Source of the DNA: Avibacterium volantium
Lineage (GTDB): Bacteria; Pseudomonadota; Gammaproteobacteria; Enterobacterales; Pasteurellaceae
NCBI RefSeq assembly: GCF_900635775.1
Contig: NZ_LR134167.1
Span: 336,001 to 400,000, forward strand
DNA: 64,000 bases
Direction: 5' to 3'
Part shown: one piece after another, positions 55,824 to 64,000 of the stretch
Layout: every line of letters starts with the position of its first letter
Position numbering within the stretch: position 1 is the first letter of the stretch
Translations under genes and position numbers: made by a program
The notes under the pieces: generated by a model
The model's input: the letters and a program-made list of their open reading frames with translations, nothing else
Told to the model about the DNA's origin: nothing
The model's database searches: none

Positions 55824-56867
55824 TTAAAAGGTAAATCTCATTCCTAAACGTAGATAATTTTGTTTTGATGTTTCTTTATCTATGTTCAAGAATTTCACGT
55901 TTTCACGATAGTATTCCGCCATTAGTGTCACATTATTATTGATTTGATACTGAGCGCGTAACGCATAACGAGTTAGATCACGTTTTTCAGTGAAAAGACC
56001 TGTACATTTACCTTTATCTAAATTACATTCATCTTTCACTTTAATTTTGCCGAAAATAGATTTACGAATATAAGGTGAGAAGGTTAATCCAAAAGGCGTT
56101 TTATACGTCATATAGATACGCAACTGAGGATTGCTTTCTGTATTAGTCGTGTTATCCCAAACGGGTTTATCATCATCTTGACGTTTGCGTACATCGTTAT
56201 ACGCAATTTCAAAATTGAAGTTTGGCGAAACTAAATAACGTAAGCCTTGTTCAATCTCCCAACCAAATTGGGTTTTTCTGGTATGTTTTGCAACATCAGC
56301 AGAATTATTTGAACCAATGTATTGCCGATTATTTTCATATTTCACAACTTCAGGTTTAAAACGACCATTCCATACTAAGCGATCTGTAATATTATAGTTA
56401 TAGTAAAGATCCATGTTGTAATAGTCGGTTGTATGATTTGCCCCTGCTGCACTTAGCGTTTTATCTTGACGAATATTAAAAGAAGGTTGCACCCAACCAT
56501 TATTAAAACGATAACGATAACTTACCCCAAAATCTAAACGTTGATAATCACGTTTACCAGCAACTTGTTGCATTTGCGCACCGTTAGCTGCAGGATTTTT
56601 ATCTTTAACTGACTGAGTATAGCCTTTGCTTCGATTTTGACGGAAGCCTAAGTTAAACGTCCAATTAGAATTATCTGGAGAAACGGACATACCTAAACGG
56701 TAACCGTGGTAATTTCGCCCTTTCCCAGTATTTATGCCATTATCATCATAAACATCGTTATATCTTACATCTTCCCAGCTAAGGAAAGCATTAACATTGG
56801 CTGCTTGAGCTTGAAAGGCAACAAAAGAAAGTGATGATGCTAATAAAACCGGTTTTACTATTTTCAT
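55824..56867 (-). CDS. Outer-membrane porin, KdgM/OmpG-like
   Basis: 347 residues from MKIVKPVLLASSLSF, preceded by GGAG; the frame extends five codons further upstream. A signal peptide ends at about QAQAA. The rest is alternating amphipathic strands rich in Tyr, Asn and Arg, ending in YLRLGMRFTF with the C-terminal Phe of outer-membrane barrels. It resembles monomeric oligosaccharide channels such as KdgM or OmpG in pattern, but I cannot place it in a family firmly. First gene of the block, 22 bases before the autotransporter, with a candidate CRP site upstream. Likely role: passage of chondroitin oligosaccharides. Confidence 0.72.
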   Translation of the reverse strand: MKIVKPVLLASSLSFVAFQAQAANVNAFLSWEDVRYNDVYDDNGINTGKGRNYHGYRLGMSVSPDNSNWTFNLGFRQNRSKGYTQSVKDKNPAANGAQMQQVAGKRDYQRLDFGVSYRYRFNNGWVQPSFNIRQDKTLSAAGANHTTDYYNMDLYYNYNITDRLVWNGRFKPEVVKYENNRQYIGSNNSADVAKHTRKTQFGWEIEQGLRYLVSPNFNFEIAYNDVRKRQDDDKPVWDNTTNTESNPQLRIYMTYKTPFGLTFSPYIRKSIFGKIKVKDECNLDKGKCTGLFTEKRDLTRYALRAQYQINNNVTLMAEYYRENVKFLNIDKETSKQNYLRLGMRFTF

Positions 56868-56959
56868 AATAAGTATCTCCAATTGAAGTAAATTAATGAA
56901 ACGCTATTTTAATATATTCGCAAAATAAAAAAGAAATTGAAACAAGATAAGATAGATTA

Positions 56960-56975
56960 TTTGAAGTAGATCACA
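56960..56975 (-). promoter_or_regulatory. Candidate CRP site upstream of the porin-autotransporter-chondroitinase block
   Basis: TTTGA-N6-TCACA on the plus strand (TGTGA-N6-TCAAA on the minus), 9 of 10 consensus matches, 93-108 bases from the porin start. It suggests catabolite control of the block. Confidence 0.6.
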
Positions 56976-57130
56976 AAATAAAAATTAATGAAGAGAAACG
57001 ACTTCAAACAAAATGATTCTTCAATTCTGCACTTTACAAAGGGCTATAAGGACAGAGACAGTTGCTAGCTTTTCGGTAGGATATTATTTGGAACACAGTT
57101 CACAAAATAGAAAAAAGATCAAAATTTTAC

Positions 57131-57159
57131 TTGATACTGTATATCAATACAGCTATATT
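57131..57159 (+). promoter_or_regulatory. recA promoter with LexA (SOS) box
   Basis: -35 TTGATA (57131-57136), 17-base spacer, -10 TATATT (57154-57159). The spacer contains CTGT-ATATCAAT-ACAG (57137-57152), a perfect CTGT-N8-ACAG LexA site, so LexA would block RNA polymerase directly. DNA-damage induction of recA is expected. Confidence 0.9.
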
Positions 57160-57199
57160 ATGCAGCAGTTTTGATGATGAATTTATAAGGACAAGCAAA

Positions 57200-58309
57200 A
57201 TGGCTAAAGAAGATAAAGCAAAAAAAAGTGAGAAACCACAAATTACCACTCAAGAAGAAAAACAAAAAGCTCTTGCTGCGGCGTTAGGTCAAATTGAAAA
57301 ACAATTTGGTAAAGGTTCAATTATGAAATTGGGGGAAACCCAAGATTTGGACATTGAATCTATTTCCACAGGTTCACTGGGGTTAGACATTGCCTTGGGT
57401 ATCGGTGGTTTGCCAATGGGACGTATCGTAGAAATTTACGGGCCAGAATCTTCAGGGAAAACCACATTAACCCTTTCTGTTATTGCACAAGCACAAAAAT
57501 TAGGCAAAACCTGTGCCTTTATTGATGCAGAACACGCCTTAGATCCAATTTATGCGGCAAAACTTGGTGTTGATGTCAAAGAATTGCTTGTTTCTCAGCC
57601 TGACAACGGTGAAGAAGCATTAGAAATTTGTGATGCCTTAGTTCGTTCTGGCGCGATTGACGTGGTGATTGTGGACTCTGTAGCCGCCCTTACGCCAAAA
57701 GCAGAAATTGAAGGGGATATGGGTGATGCACACGTTGGTTTACAAGCGCGTTTAATGTCGCAAGCCTTGCGCAAGCTCACTGGACAAATCAAAAACTCAA
57801 ACTGCTTGGTGATTTTCATCAACCAAATTCGTATGAAAATTGGTGTGATGTTTGGTAACCCAGAGACCACCACTGGCGGTAACGCATTGAAATTCTATTC
57901 TTCAGTGCGTTTAGATATTCGCCGTGTAGGTGCAGTGAAAAACGGCGACGAAATCATTGGTAATGAAACTCGTGTGAAAGTGGTGAAAAACAAAGTTGCC
58001 CCACCATTCCGTCAAGTTGATTTCCAAATTCTTTACGGTGAAGGCATTTCACGCAATGGTGAATTAATTGAATTGGGTGTAAAACATAAACTAGTTGATA
58101 AATCAGGCGCGTGGTTCTCTTATAACGGTGAAAAAATAGGTCAAGGCAAAGCCAATGCAATGAAATGGTTAGCTGAACACCCTGAACAAGCCGAAGAATT
58201 AGAAAATAAATTACGCGAAGAGCTTTTAGCAAATCCAGACAAATCTCTCATTGCCGATATTGAAGCGGATCAAAATGAAGACATTGCAGAAATGGATTCT
58301 GAATTTTAA
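57200..58309 (+). CDS. recA: Recombinase RecA
   Basis: 369 residues from [15 protein letters not shown] choose this ATG because AAGGA lies before it and upstream codons overlap the LexA-controlled promoter. Walker [10 protein letters not shown], the L1/L2 regions and MRMKIGV-type segment ([20 protein letters not shown]) are present, with an acidic C-terminus. The N-terminus carries about 15 charged residues ahead of the usual [21 protein letters not shown] start. Central to recombination, transformation and SOS induction. recX follows. Confidence 0.97.
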   Translation: MAKEDKAKKSEKPQITTQEEKQKALAAALGQIEKQFGKGSIMKLGETQDLDIESISTGSLGLDIALGIGGLPMGRIVEIYGPESSGKTTLTLSVIAQAQKLGKTCAFIDAEHALDPIYAAKLGVDVKELLVSQPDNGEEALEICDALVRSGAIDVVIVDSVAALTPKAEIEGDMGDAHVGLQARLMSQALRKLTGQIKNSNCLVIFINQIRMKIGVMFGNPETTTGGNALKFYSSVRLDIRRVGAVKNGDEIIGNETRVKVVKNKVAPPFRQVDFQILYGEGISRNGELIELGVKHKLVDKSGAWFSYNGEKIGQGKANAMKWLAEHPEQAEELENKLREELLANPDKSLIADIEADQNEDIAEMDSEF

Positions 58310-58332
58310 TCCCTTTGATTAAATCATCTTCA

Positions 58333-58364
58333 AAAAAGTGCGGTAATTTTTGACCGCACTTTTT
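58333..58364 (+). terminator. Uptake-sequence dyad between recA and recX
   Basis: AAAAAGTGCGGT (58333-58344) and ACCGCACTTTTT (58353-58364) form a 12-base stem with an 8-base loop and a T-run. It probably attenuates readthrough into recX, keeping RecX low relative to RecA. Confidence 0.85.
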
Positions 58365-58395
58365 CTAACAGCAATTTAGGAATCAGTGAGAAAAA

Positions 58396-58854
58396 ATGGC
58401 ATCATTGGCATTAAATTATGTGGTGAATTTGCTCTCCCGCCGCGAATATAGTGAATATGAATTGCGTTGCAAAATGCAAGAAAAAGCCTTCACAGAAGCA
58501 GAAATTGAACAGGCTTTAGCGATTTGTCAGGAAAAAAACTGGCAAAGTGATCGCCGTTTTGCAGAAAATTATTTACATTACCGATCACAAAAAGGCTATG
58601 GTCTTAATCGAATTAAACAAGAGCTTTTTCAACTTAAAGGCATTTCTTCAGAGATCGCGGAAGACGTATTAGCGGAAATGGACATTGATTGGTTTGAGAT
58701 TGCGCATTCCGTGTTACGCAAGAAATTCCCCAATTATGCACAAGAGCAAGATTTCAAAATGAAACAAAAAATCTGGCGCTATATGCTTTCACACGGCTTT
58801 CAAAGTGAAGAATTTGCCGATTTAGTCGGTTCGGGTGAAAACGAGTTTTACTAA
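58396..58854 (+). CDS. recX: RecA regulator RecX
   Basis: A 152-residue protein made of helical repeats that binds RecA filaments and limits their activity. LLSRREYSEYELRCKM and NWQSDRRFAENYLHYRSQKGYGLNRI are family hallmarks. It lies 86 bases after recA, behind the dyad terminator. Confidence 0.94.
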   Translation: MASLALNYVVNLLSRREYSEYELRCKMQEKAFTEAEIEQALAICQEKNWQSDRRFAENYLHYRSQKGYGLNRIKQELFQLKGISSEIAEDVLAEMDIDWFEIAHSVLRKKFPNYAQEQDFKMKQKIWRYMLSHGFQSEEFADLVGSGENEFY

Positions 58855-58995
58855 GGCACAGCATTTACTGCCCTTTCTTTATCTATGCTTTCCACAAAAT
58901 ATTGACACAAATAGCCCTTTCTTCTTTGAGTGAACCCTACTCAATGATAAACTAATGCCAATTTTTGTCTTAAATAATTAATATAGGAAACAACA

Positions 58996-60711
58996 ATGCG
59001 AGCGAGTCGATATTTATTTGCTACTTTAAAAGAAACCCCGAATGATGCACAGGTGGTGAGCCATCAATTAATGTTGCGTGCTGGAATGGTGCGTCCTTTA
59101 GCGTCAGGACTTTATAACTGGTTGCCAACAGGCTTACGCGTACTTAAAAAAGTAGAAAATATTGTGCGTGAAGAAATGAATAAAAGCGGTGCGATCGAAG
59201 TAGAAATGCCCGTTGTTCAACCTGCTGAATTATGGCAAGAATCGCAACGCTGGGAGCAATATGGCCCAGAATTATTACGTTTCCAAGATCGTGGACAACG
59301 TGATTTTGTGCTTGGCCCAACACACGAAGAAGTGATCACCGATTTAGTTCGCCGTGAAGTGAGTTCTTATAAGCAACTTCCACTGAATTTATACCAAATT
59401 CAAACCAAATTCCGTGACGAAGTGCGTCCACGTTTTGGGGTAATGCGTGGTCGTGAATTTTTAATGAAAGATGCTTATTCTTTCCACACCACAAAAGAAA
59501 GCTTGCAAGAAACCTATGACATAATGTACCAAACCTACAGCAATATTTTCACCCGTCTAGGTTTAGATTTCCGTGCAGTGCAGGCGGATACCGGTTCTAT
59601 CGGTGGCAGTGCTTCACACGAATTCCAAGTGTTAGCACAAAGTGGTGAAGATGATATTGTGTTTTCCACAGAATCTGATTTTGCAGCGAATATTGAACTT
59701 GCCGAAGCAGTGGCACAAGGCGAACGTGGCACGCCAACTCAGCCAATGGAATTAGTGGATACGCCAAATGCCAAAACCATTAACGAATTGGTGGAACAAT
59801 TCAATGTGCCAGTAGAAAAAACTGTGAAAACCTTGATTGTAAAAGGCGCAAATGAAGAACAACCATTAATTGCATTAATTATTCGTGGTGATCATAATTT
59901 GAATGAAATCAAAGCGCAAAAATTAGCGCAAGTGGCTGAACCGCTTGAATTTGCTGATGAAGCGGAAATTAAAGCAAAAATTGGCGCAGGCGTTGGCTCT
60001 CTTGGCCCTGTTAATTTGCCGATCCCAGCCATTATTGATCGTAGCGTAGCATTAATGAGCGATTTTTCAGCGGGCGCAAACATTGATGGTAAACATTATT
60101 TCAATATCAACTGGGAACGTGATGTGCCAATGCCAGAAGTGGCAGATTTACGCAACGTAGTAGAAGGTGATCTAAGCCCTGATGGCAAAGGTTCATTGTT
60201 AATCAAACGTGGTATTGAAGTAGGACATATTTTCCAACTTGGCACAAAATATTCTGAAGCGATGAAAGCCACCGTACAAGGCGAAGATGGCCGCCCACAA
60301 ACAATGATTATGGGCTGTTACGGTATTGGTGTGAGCCGTGTGGTTGCCGCAGCGATTGAACAAAGCCACGATGAACGTGGAATTATCTGGCCAACCGATG
60401 CCATTGCGCCATTTACTGTAGCAATCGTGCCGATGAATATGCACAAATCTGAAAGCGTGCAAGAATTTGCCGAAAATTTATACCGCACTTTAAGCGCTGA
60501 AGGGATTGAAGTGATTTTTGATGATCGTAAAGAGCGCCCAGGGGTAATGTTTGCGGATATGGAACTCATTGGTGTGCCGCATATGTTAGTCATCGGTGAG
60601 AAAAACCTACAAAATGGCGAAATTGAATATAAAAATCGCCGAACAGGTGAAAAACAGATGATCAACAAAGATCAGTTAGTGGAATTTGTGAAGCAACAAA
60701 TTAAATACTAA
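58996..60711 (+). CDS. proS: Prolyl-tRNA synthetase
   Basis: A 571-residue class II synthetase of the bacterial type with the editing (INS) domain between motifs 2 and 3. Visible: N-terminal [20 protein letters not shown], motif 1/2 region with [16 protein letters not shown] and [21 protein letters not shown], motif 3 [13 protein letters not shown], and the anticodon-binding C-terminal domain. One uptake sequence lies inside. Confidence 0.98.
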   Translation: MRASRYLFATLKETPNDAQVVSHQLMLRAGMVRPLASGLYNWLPTGLRVLKKVENIVREEMNKSGAIEVEMPVVQPAELWQESQRWEQYGPELLRFQDRGQRDFVLGPTHEEVITDLVRREVSSYKQLPLNLYQIQTKFRDEVRPRFGVMRGREFLMKDAYSFHTTKESLQETYDIMYQTYSNIFTRLGLDFRAVQADTGSIGGSASHEFQVLAQSGEDDIVFSTESDFAANIELAEAVAQGERGTPTQPMELVDTPNAKTINELVEQFNVPVEKTVKTLIVKGANEEQPLIALIIRGDHNLNEIKAQKLAQVAEPLEFADEAEIKAKIGAGVGSLGPVNLPIPAIIDRSVALMSDFSAGANIDGKHYFNINWERDVPMPEVADLRNVVEGDLSPDGKGSLLIKRGIEVGHIFQLGTKYSEAMKATVQGEDGRPQTMIMGCYGIGVSRVVAAAIEQSHDERGIIWPTDAIAPFTVAIVPMNMHKSESVQEFAENLYRTLSAEGIEVIFDDRKERPGVMFADMELIGVPHMLVIGEKNLQNGEIEYKNRRTGEKQMINKDQLVEFVKQQIKY

Positions 60712-60720
60712 ATAAAGTTG

Positions 60721-60749
60721 TTGGGCGGCAAAAGCTGCCCAATTTTTTT
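60721..60749 (+). terminator. Terminator of proS
   Basis: TTGGGC / GCCCAA arms with an inner GC pair and AAAA loop, followed by seven T residues. Confidence 0.82.
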
Positions 60750-60900
60750 ATCTAAAATTTGTGAAAAAAGCACCGCACTTACTTCTTTTGATTGTTTTTA
60801 TCCATTTTGACGAACTAAAAATGACATAGATCAGCGTTTAACAATCGATCAAGCGTATAATCGAAATGGTTTTATATTCATCAAAATTGAGGTAAAAAAA

Positions 60901-61645
60901 TGAAAAAATTCATATTTCCAAGCTTTTTAACTGTGTTGTTAGCAGGTTGTGTTCACACTCCACACGAAGCAAGCCCCCATTCCTATTGGGGATATAGTGG
61001 AGAGGGAGCTCCGCAACATTGGGGCAATTAAGTGCAGACTACCAATTATGTGAACAGGGCAAAAATCAATCGCCGGTTAATTTGACCAAAGCCGTAACCT
61101 CGCATAACAGCGTAGAATATCAATATCAGCCGAGCAACGTTAGCTTAGTCAATAATGGACATACTTTACAAGCCTCTCTACAATCAGCAAATAATCAATT
61201 AAAGATTGATGACAAAACTTTTACGTTACAGCAATTTCATTTCCATACACTAAGTGAACATCAATTCCAAGGTAAGCATTTCCCAGTAGAAATCCATTTT
61301 GTACATAAATCTGAAACCGGTGAGCTTGCTGTGCTGGCGGTAATGGTGAAAGAAGGAAAAGCAAATTCTGTGCTAGAAGAATTACTGCATAACCCTTTGA
61401 ATGTTAATGAAAAAATGGCACTGGCACAGCCATTAGACATCACAAAATTGCTGCCGCGAAGTAAAGGGCATTATCGTCTTAATGGTTCGCTCACCACGCC
61501 GCCTTGTAGCGAAGGGGTAAATTGGGTGGTTTTACAGCAACCTATCAGTGCAAGCAGTGAGCAGATTCGATCATTATCACATACATTAGGGAATAATAAT
61601 CGCCCTGTACAACCAATTAACGCTCGAATTGTCGTAAGCGAATAA
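60901..61645 (+). pseudogene. Alpha-class carbonic anhydrase lipoprotein, frameshifted
   Basis: The first frame from the ATG at 60901 encodes MKKFIFPSFLTVLLAGC (lipobox LLAGC, Cys17), then GYSGEGAPQHWGN and a stop at 61028. In the next frame the same protein continues seamlessly as GQLSADYQLCEQGKNQSPVN to the stop at 61645. One base is missing in the GGGG run at 61021 (five G would restore the frame). The remainder is intact: zinc ligands in QFHFHTLSEH and VEIHFVHK, then RLNGSLTTPPCSEGVNWVVL. An intact gene would encode a periplasmic CO2 hydratase of about 248 residues. It may be a recent pseudogene, a phase-variable allele, or a sequencing error. Confidence 0.85.
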
Positions 61646-61812
61646 ATGTAAAGAGGGCATTTTTAAGCCCTTATTTCTTATTATTTTTGATCGAAATTTT
61701 CCCATTTTTTTACCGCACTTTTTTCTTGCGCGATCTTGCCCTAAAACATAGAATAGCCCTTTAAAAAATGGCATAGCTCATTTTATAAACGATATTGAGT
61801 AGTAGATTTTCA

Positions 61813-62565
61813 ATGACAGAACAACAAACTAGCTTTGCGGATCAAAAACGCAAAACCGTTGAAACCGCTGAATTTACCGCTGACGGACGCTACAAACGTA
61901 AAGTGCGTAGTTTCGTGTTGCGTACAGGGCGATTAAGCGATTTTCAACGTAATATGATGAATGAATATTGGCCGATTTATGGCTTATCACATCAAACAGA
62001 ACCTTTTGATTTTAAAAAGATTTATGGCAACGACAAGCCCGTTATTTTAGAAATCGGTTTTGGAATGGGGAAATCCCTAGTGGAAATGGCGGAGCAAAAT
62101 CCAGATAAAAATTATCTAGGAATTGAGGTGCATACCCCCGGTGTGGGTGCGTGCATTGCTTATGCTGTGGAAAAGAAAGTAAAAAATCTACGCGTTATTT
62201 GCCACGATGCCACAGAAATTTTACGCGATTGCATTGCCGATGGCAGCCTTGCTGGCTTACAACTTTTTTTCCCCGATCCTTGGCATAAAGCGAAGCATCA
62301 TAAACGCCGCATTGTACAGCCGCATTTTGTGCAAACTGTCTGCCAAAAGCTCGCTAACCAAGGCTTTATTCATATGGCAACAGACTGGGAAAACTATGCG
62401 GAACAAATGTTAGACGTATTGCAAAATAATCCACAGTTACGCAATACTTCCGCCACAAAGGACTATATTCCACGCCCTGAAAGCCGCCCATTGACCAAGT
62501 TTGAACAGCGAGGTCATCGCTTGGGACACGGCGTATGGGATTTATATTTTATTAAAACTGAATAA
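61813..62565 (+). CDS. trmB: tRNA (guanine46-N7)-methyltransferase TrmB
   Basis: 250 residues from [17 protein letters not shown]; the frame can be read six codons further from a TTG. It methylates G46 in the variable loop of tRNAs. SAM motif [32 protein letters not shown] and [17 protein letters not shown] are TrmB signatures. yggL follows after 30 bases and is probably cotranscribed, as in E. coli. Confidence 0.95.
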   Translation: MTEQQTSFADQKRKTVETAEFTADGRYKRKVRSFVLRTGRLSDFQRNMMNEYWPIYGLSHQTEPFDFKKIYGNDKPVILEIGFGMGKSLVEMAEQNPDKNYLGIEVHTPGVGACIAYAVEKKVKNLRVICHDATEILRDCIADGSLAGLQLFFPDPWHKAKHHKRRIVQPHFVQTVCQKLANQGFIHMATDWENYAEQMLDVLQNNPQLRNTSATKDYIPRPESRPLTKFEQRGHRLGHGVWDLYFIKTE

Positions 62566-62595
62566 ATATCAGCCTAGAAATACGAGGAGAAAACG

Positions 62596-62934
62596 ATGGC
62601 TATTCAACGTAACAGAAGACAACGCAAAAAAATGCACCTTGCAGAATTCCAAGAATTAGGCTTTTTAGTAAACTGGCAATTCGCAGAAAATACTCCGATT
62701 GATAAAATTGATGAAGTTGTAGATCGTTTTATCAACGAAGTCATTCGCCCAAATGGCTTAGCTTATGAAGGTAGCGGTTATTTACATTGGGAAGGTTTAG
62801 TCTGCTTAGAAGAAATCGGAAAATGTGATGAAAGCCACCGCGAGCTAGTAAAAAACTGGTTAGAAAGCAATGGATTACAACAAATTGAAATCAGCCAACT
62901 GTTTGATATTTGGTGGGAATATCCAGCGAAGTAA
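62596..62934 (+). CDS. yggL: YggL-family ribosome-associated protein (DUF469)
   Basis: 112 residues with an Arg/Lys-rich N-terminus (RNRRQRKKMHLAEFQELGF), FINEVIRPNGLAYEGSGYLHWEGLVCLEEIGKC and the C-terminal LFDIWW. E. coli YggL associates with the 50S ribosomal subunit. GAGGAGAAAACG precedes the start. Confidence 0.92.
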   Translation: MAIQRNRRQRKKMHLAEFQELGFLVNWQFAENTPIDKIDEVVDRFINEVIRPNGLAYEGSGYLHWEGLVCLEEIGKCDESHRELVKNWLESNGLQQIEISQLFDIWWEYPAK

Positions 62935-62986
62935 TAAGATTGAACAGCAATCTTATGTTTATTGGTTAGAATCTAAATTATAGAGT

Positions 62987-63025
62987 AAAAACTGTATGCG
63001 ATTTAATTTCGGATACAGTTTTTTT
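62987..63025 (+). terminator. Terminator of trmB-yggL
   Basis: Stem AAAAACTGTAT (62987-62997) / ATACAGTTTTT (63013-63023), followed by more T residues. Confidence 0.82.
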
Positions 63026-63363
63026 ATTGGGTTTTATTAAGGTTGTCCTAGATTTCTTATCAATTCTGTTACATTTTCTAAGTTGCTCATTTTTCTTGAT
63101 TAGCGAAATTCTTAACTTCATTAGTATAATTTTTCTTCTAATTATAGAGTGTAGCGTATCAGTATTGGTGCTCTTAGCTGCCACATAACAGAATATTTCA
63201 TAATACAAAGCTTTATACTGCAATCGACTCAAATATGTAAACTTTCTATAAAACTTGAAATGTATACCTAAAATTAGGTAAAAAGGATTGTTTGGTTAAA
63301 TAGTGAAAAAGAGAACTATTTTATCGTGTTTTAAGCCCTAATAGGGGAATGACATTGTAGATT

Positions 63364-63379
63364 TACGATCGCTGTCGCA
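63364..63379 (+). promoter_or_regulatory. CRP-S-like site in the sxy promoter
   Basis: TACGATC-GC-TGTCGCA has the 16-base layout of Sxy-dependent CRP sites (TGCGATC-TA-GATCGCA): 6 of 7 matches on the left half and 5 of 7 on the right, flanked by TT and AAA. A TATAAT lies at 63385-63390 and a TATTAA at 63401-63406; the latter would put the site near -41. This suggests autoregulation of sxy. Confidence 0.55.
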
Positions 63380-63476
63380 AAAATTATAATTGCTTGAAAA
63401 TATTAAGTAAAAAGAGTGATTTTATGTGATATAACTTTAAGCACTTCTAAATGAGTAAGCTAAATGGAGGAGAGCA

Positions 63477-64000
63477 ATGATGAGTATTACTAACACTCTA
63501 ACGTTTGAAATTAGAAAAGAACTAAGTGAACTTATTGGAGATGTCTCAGCAAAAGGCGTTTTTAATAGTTATGGAATTTTCCAAGAAAAATCAATGTTTG
63601 GTTTATTCCAAGATAACTATTTTTATCTAAGGGCTGTTGGGAAATTAGCACAATATTTGGAAAGCCAAGGGGCGATACCTTATATGGAACATTCTGAAAA
63701 GCCAGTTTCTTGTGGCATAAATTTTTATCTTCTTCCTGATAAGATTAGAGAGAATAAAGATTTATATAAATCCGTTGTTCTATGGTCAATTGAGCAAATA
63801 GAAGAAGATAGAAATCAGAAAGAAATGGCAAAAGTTGATTTAATTCGAGGTCGAGTAAACTTGTCTGTTAGGCACGAACGCCTTCTGAATAAAATTGGAA
63901 TTCGTTCTTTTGATGATTTTTTAAAGGCAGGAGCAGAATACTGCTATATTGCACTTAAGAAAGCAGGAGTGAGTGTTAATTTAAGCTTTTTCTGGAACTT
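63477..64000 (+). CDS. sxy: Competence regulator Sxy/TfoX (3' end outside the window)
   Basis: 174 codons are visible, open to the window edge (Haemophilus Sxy is about 217 residues). The N-terminal TfoX domain shows VFNSYGIFQEKSMFGLFQDNYFYLRA; the C-terminal helix-hairpin-helix-like domain begins VNLSVRHERLLNKIGIRSFDDFLKAGAEYCYIALKKAG, both close to the Haemophilus protein. Sxy acts with cAMP-CRP at CRP-S sites to induce the DNA uptake genes, fitting a genome rich in uptake sequences. GGAGGAGAGCA precedes two consecutive ATG codons. Confidence 0.9.
   Translation, partial: MMSITNTLTFEIRKELSELIGDVSAKGVFNSYGIFQEKSMFGLFQDNYFYLRAVGKLAQYLESQGAIPYMEHSEKPVSCGINFYLLPDKIRENKDLYKSVVLWSIEQIEEDRNQKEMAKVDLIRGRVNLSVRHERLLNKIGIRSFDDFLKAGAEYCYIALKKAGVSVNLSFFWN

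Larger units (their letters stand above)
56868..57199. other. Divergent control region between the porin gene and recA
   Basis: 332 bases with no gene on either strand. It holds the porin promoter with a candidate CRP site (56960-56975) and the recA promoter with its LexA box (57135-57154). The rest is AT-rich without further recognisable structure. Confidence 0.7.
62935..63476. other. Intergenic region between yggL and sxy
   Basis: 542 bases, AT-rich. It holds the terminator of trmB-yggL near its left end and the sxy promoter region with a CRP-S-like site at its right end. An 84-codon minus-strand frame in the middle has low-complexity composition and no ribosome site, and I do not regard it as a gene. 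Confidence 0.6.

Noticed and set aside
62978..63232. A minus-strand 84-codon frame between yggL and sxy
   Set aside because: Low-complexity, Lys/Ile-rich composition, overlaps the yggL terminator, no ribosome site or recognisable motif.

Overview
The window comes from the chromosome of a member of the Pasteurellaceae (Gammaproteobacteria). The clearest sign is the Haemophilus-type DNA uptake sequence: I counted about 36 exact copies of the 9-mer AAGTGCGGT or its complement. Gene content agrees: a gidA-mioC type replication origin, an lsr AI-2 operon, IS1016-like elements, and sxy/tfoX at the right edge. I do not name a species.

Layout, left to right. (1) 1-10.5 kb: the end of a membrane-fused alpha/beta hydrolase, lysA-lptM divergent from cyaY-recQ, an uncharacterised ATP-grasp ligase with two PF00756-type esterases, gpt and pepD. 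(2) 10.5-12.7 kb: an organophosphate antiporter paired with an inositol-monophosphatase-like enzyme. (3) 12.8-22.4 kb: the complete atp operon, then rsmG and mnmG. (4) 22.45-22.91 kb: oriC, with 17 GATC sites, an AT-rich unwinding region and three DnaA boxes. (5) 22.9-27.5 kb: mioC, zapB, glpX, gyrB. (6) 27.46-49.15 kb: a segment bounded by two inverted IS1016-like copies. It holds a tri-haem cytochrome c peroxidase behind an FNR box, a MetP/MetS-type transporter, the lsr locus (lsrACDBFG divergent from lsrRK), aroE-tsaC-yrdD-maf, rmuC, yqhA and mutS. (7) 49.3-56.9 kb: a three-gene accessory block encoding a chondroitin ABC lyase, an autotransporter with a three-fold repeated passenger, and an outer-membrane porin. 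(8) 57-64 kb: recA (with SOS box), recX, proS, a frameshifted alpha-carbonic anhydrase, trmB, yggL and sxy (incomplete).

Most of the window is core genome. The most distinctive part is the porin-autotransporter-chondroitinase block, which looks like a dedicated host glycosaminoglycan-degradation locus under probable CRP control. It contains a single uptake sequence in about 11 kb, which suggests acquisition. Second is the ATP-grasp plus double-esterase cluster, whose chemistry I cannot assign. Third are the two IS copies: they share the same two transposase lesions, have intact 8-bp target duplications, and lie at gyrB and mutS. Regulatory sites readable from sequence include the recA LexA box, the FNR box at ccp, two CRP sites between lsrA and lsrR, and a CRP-S-like site upstream of sxy.
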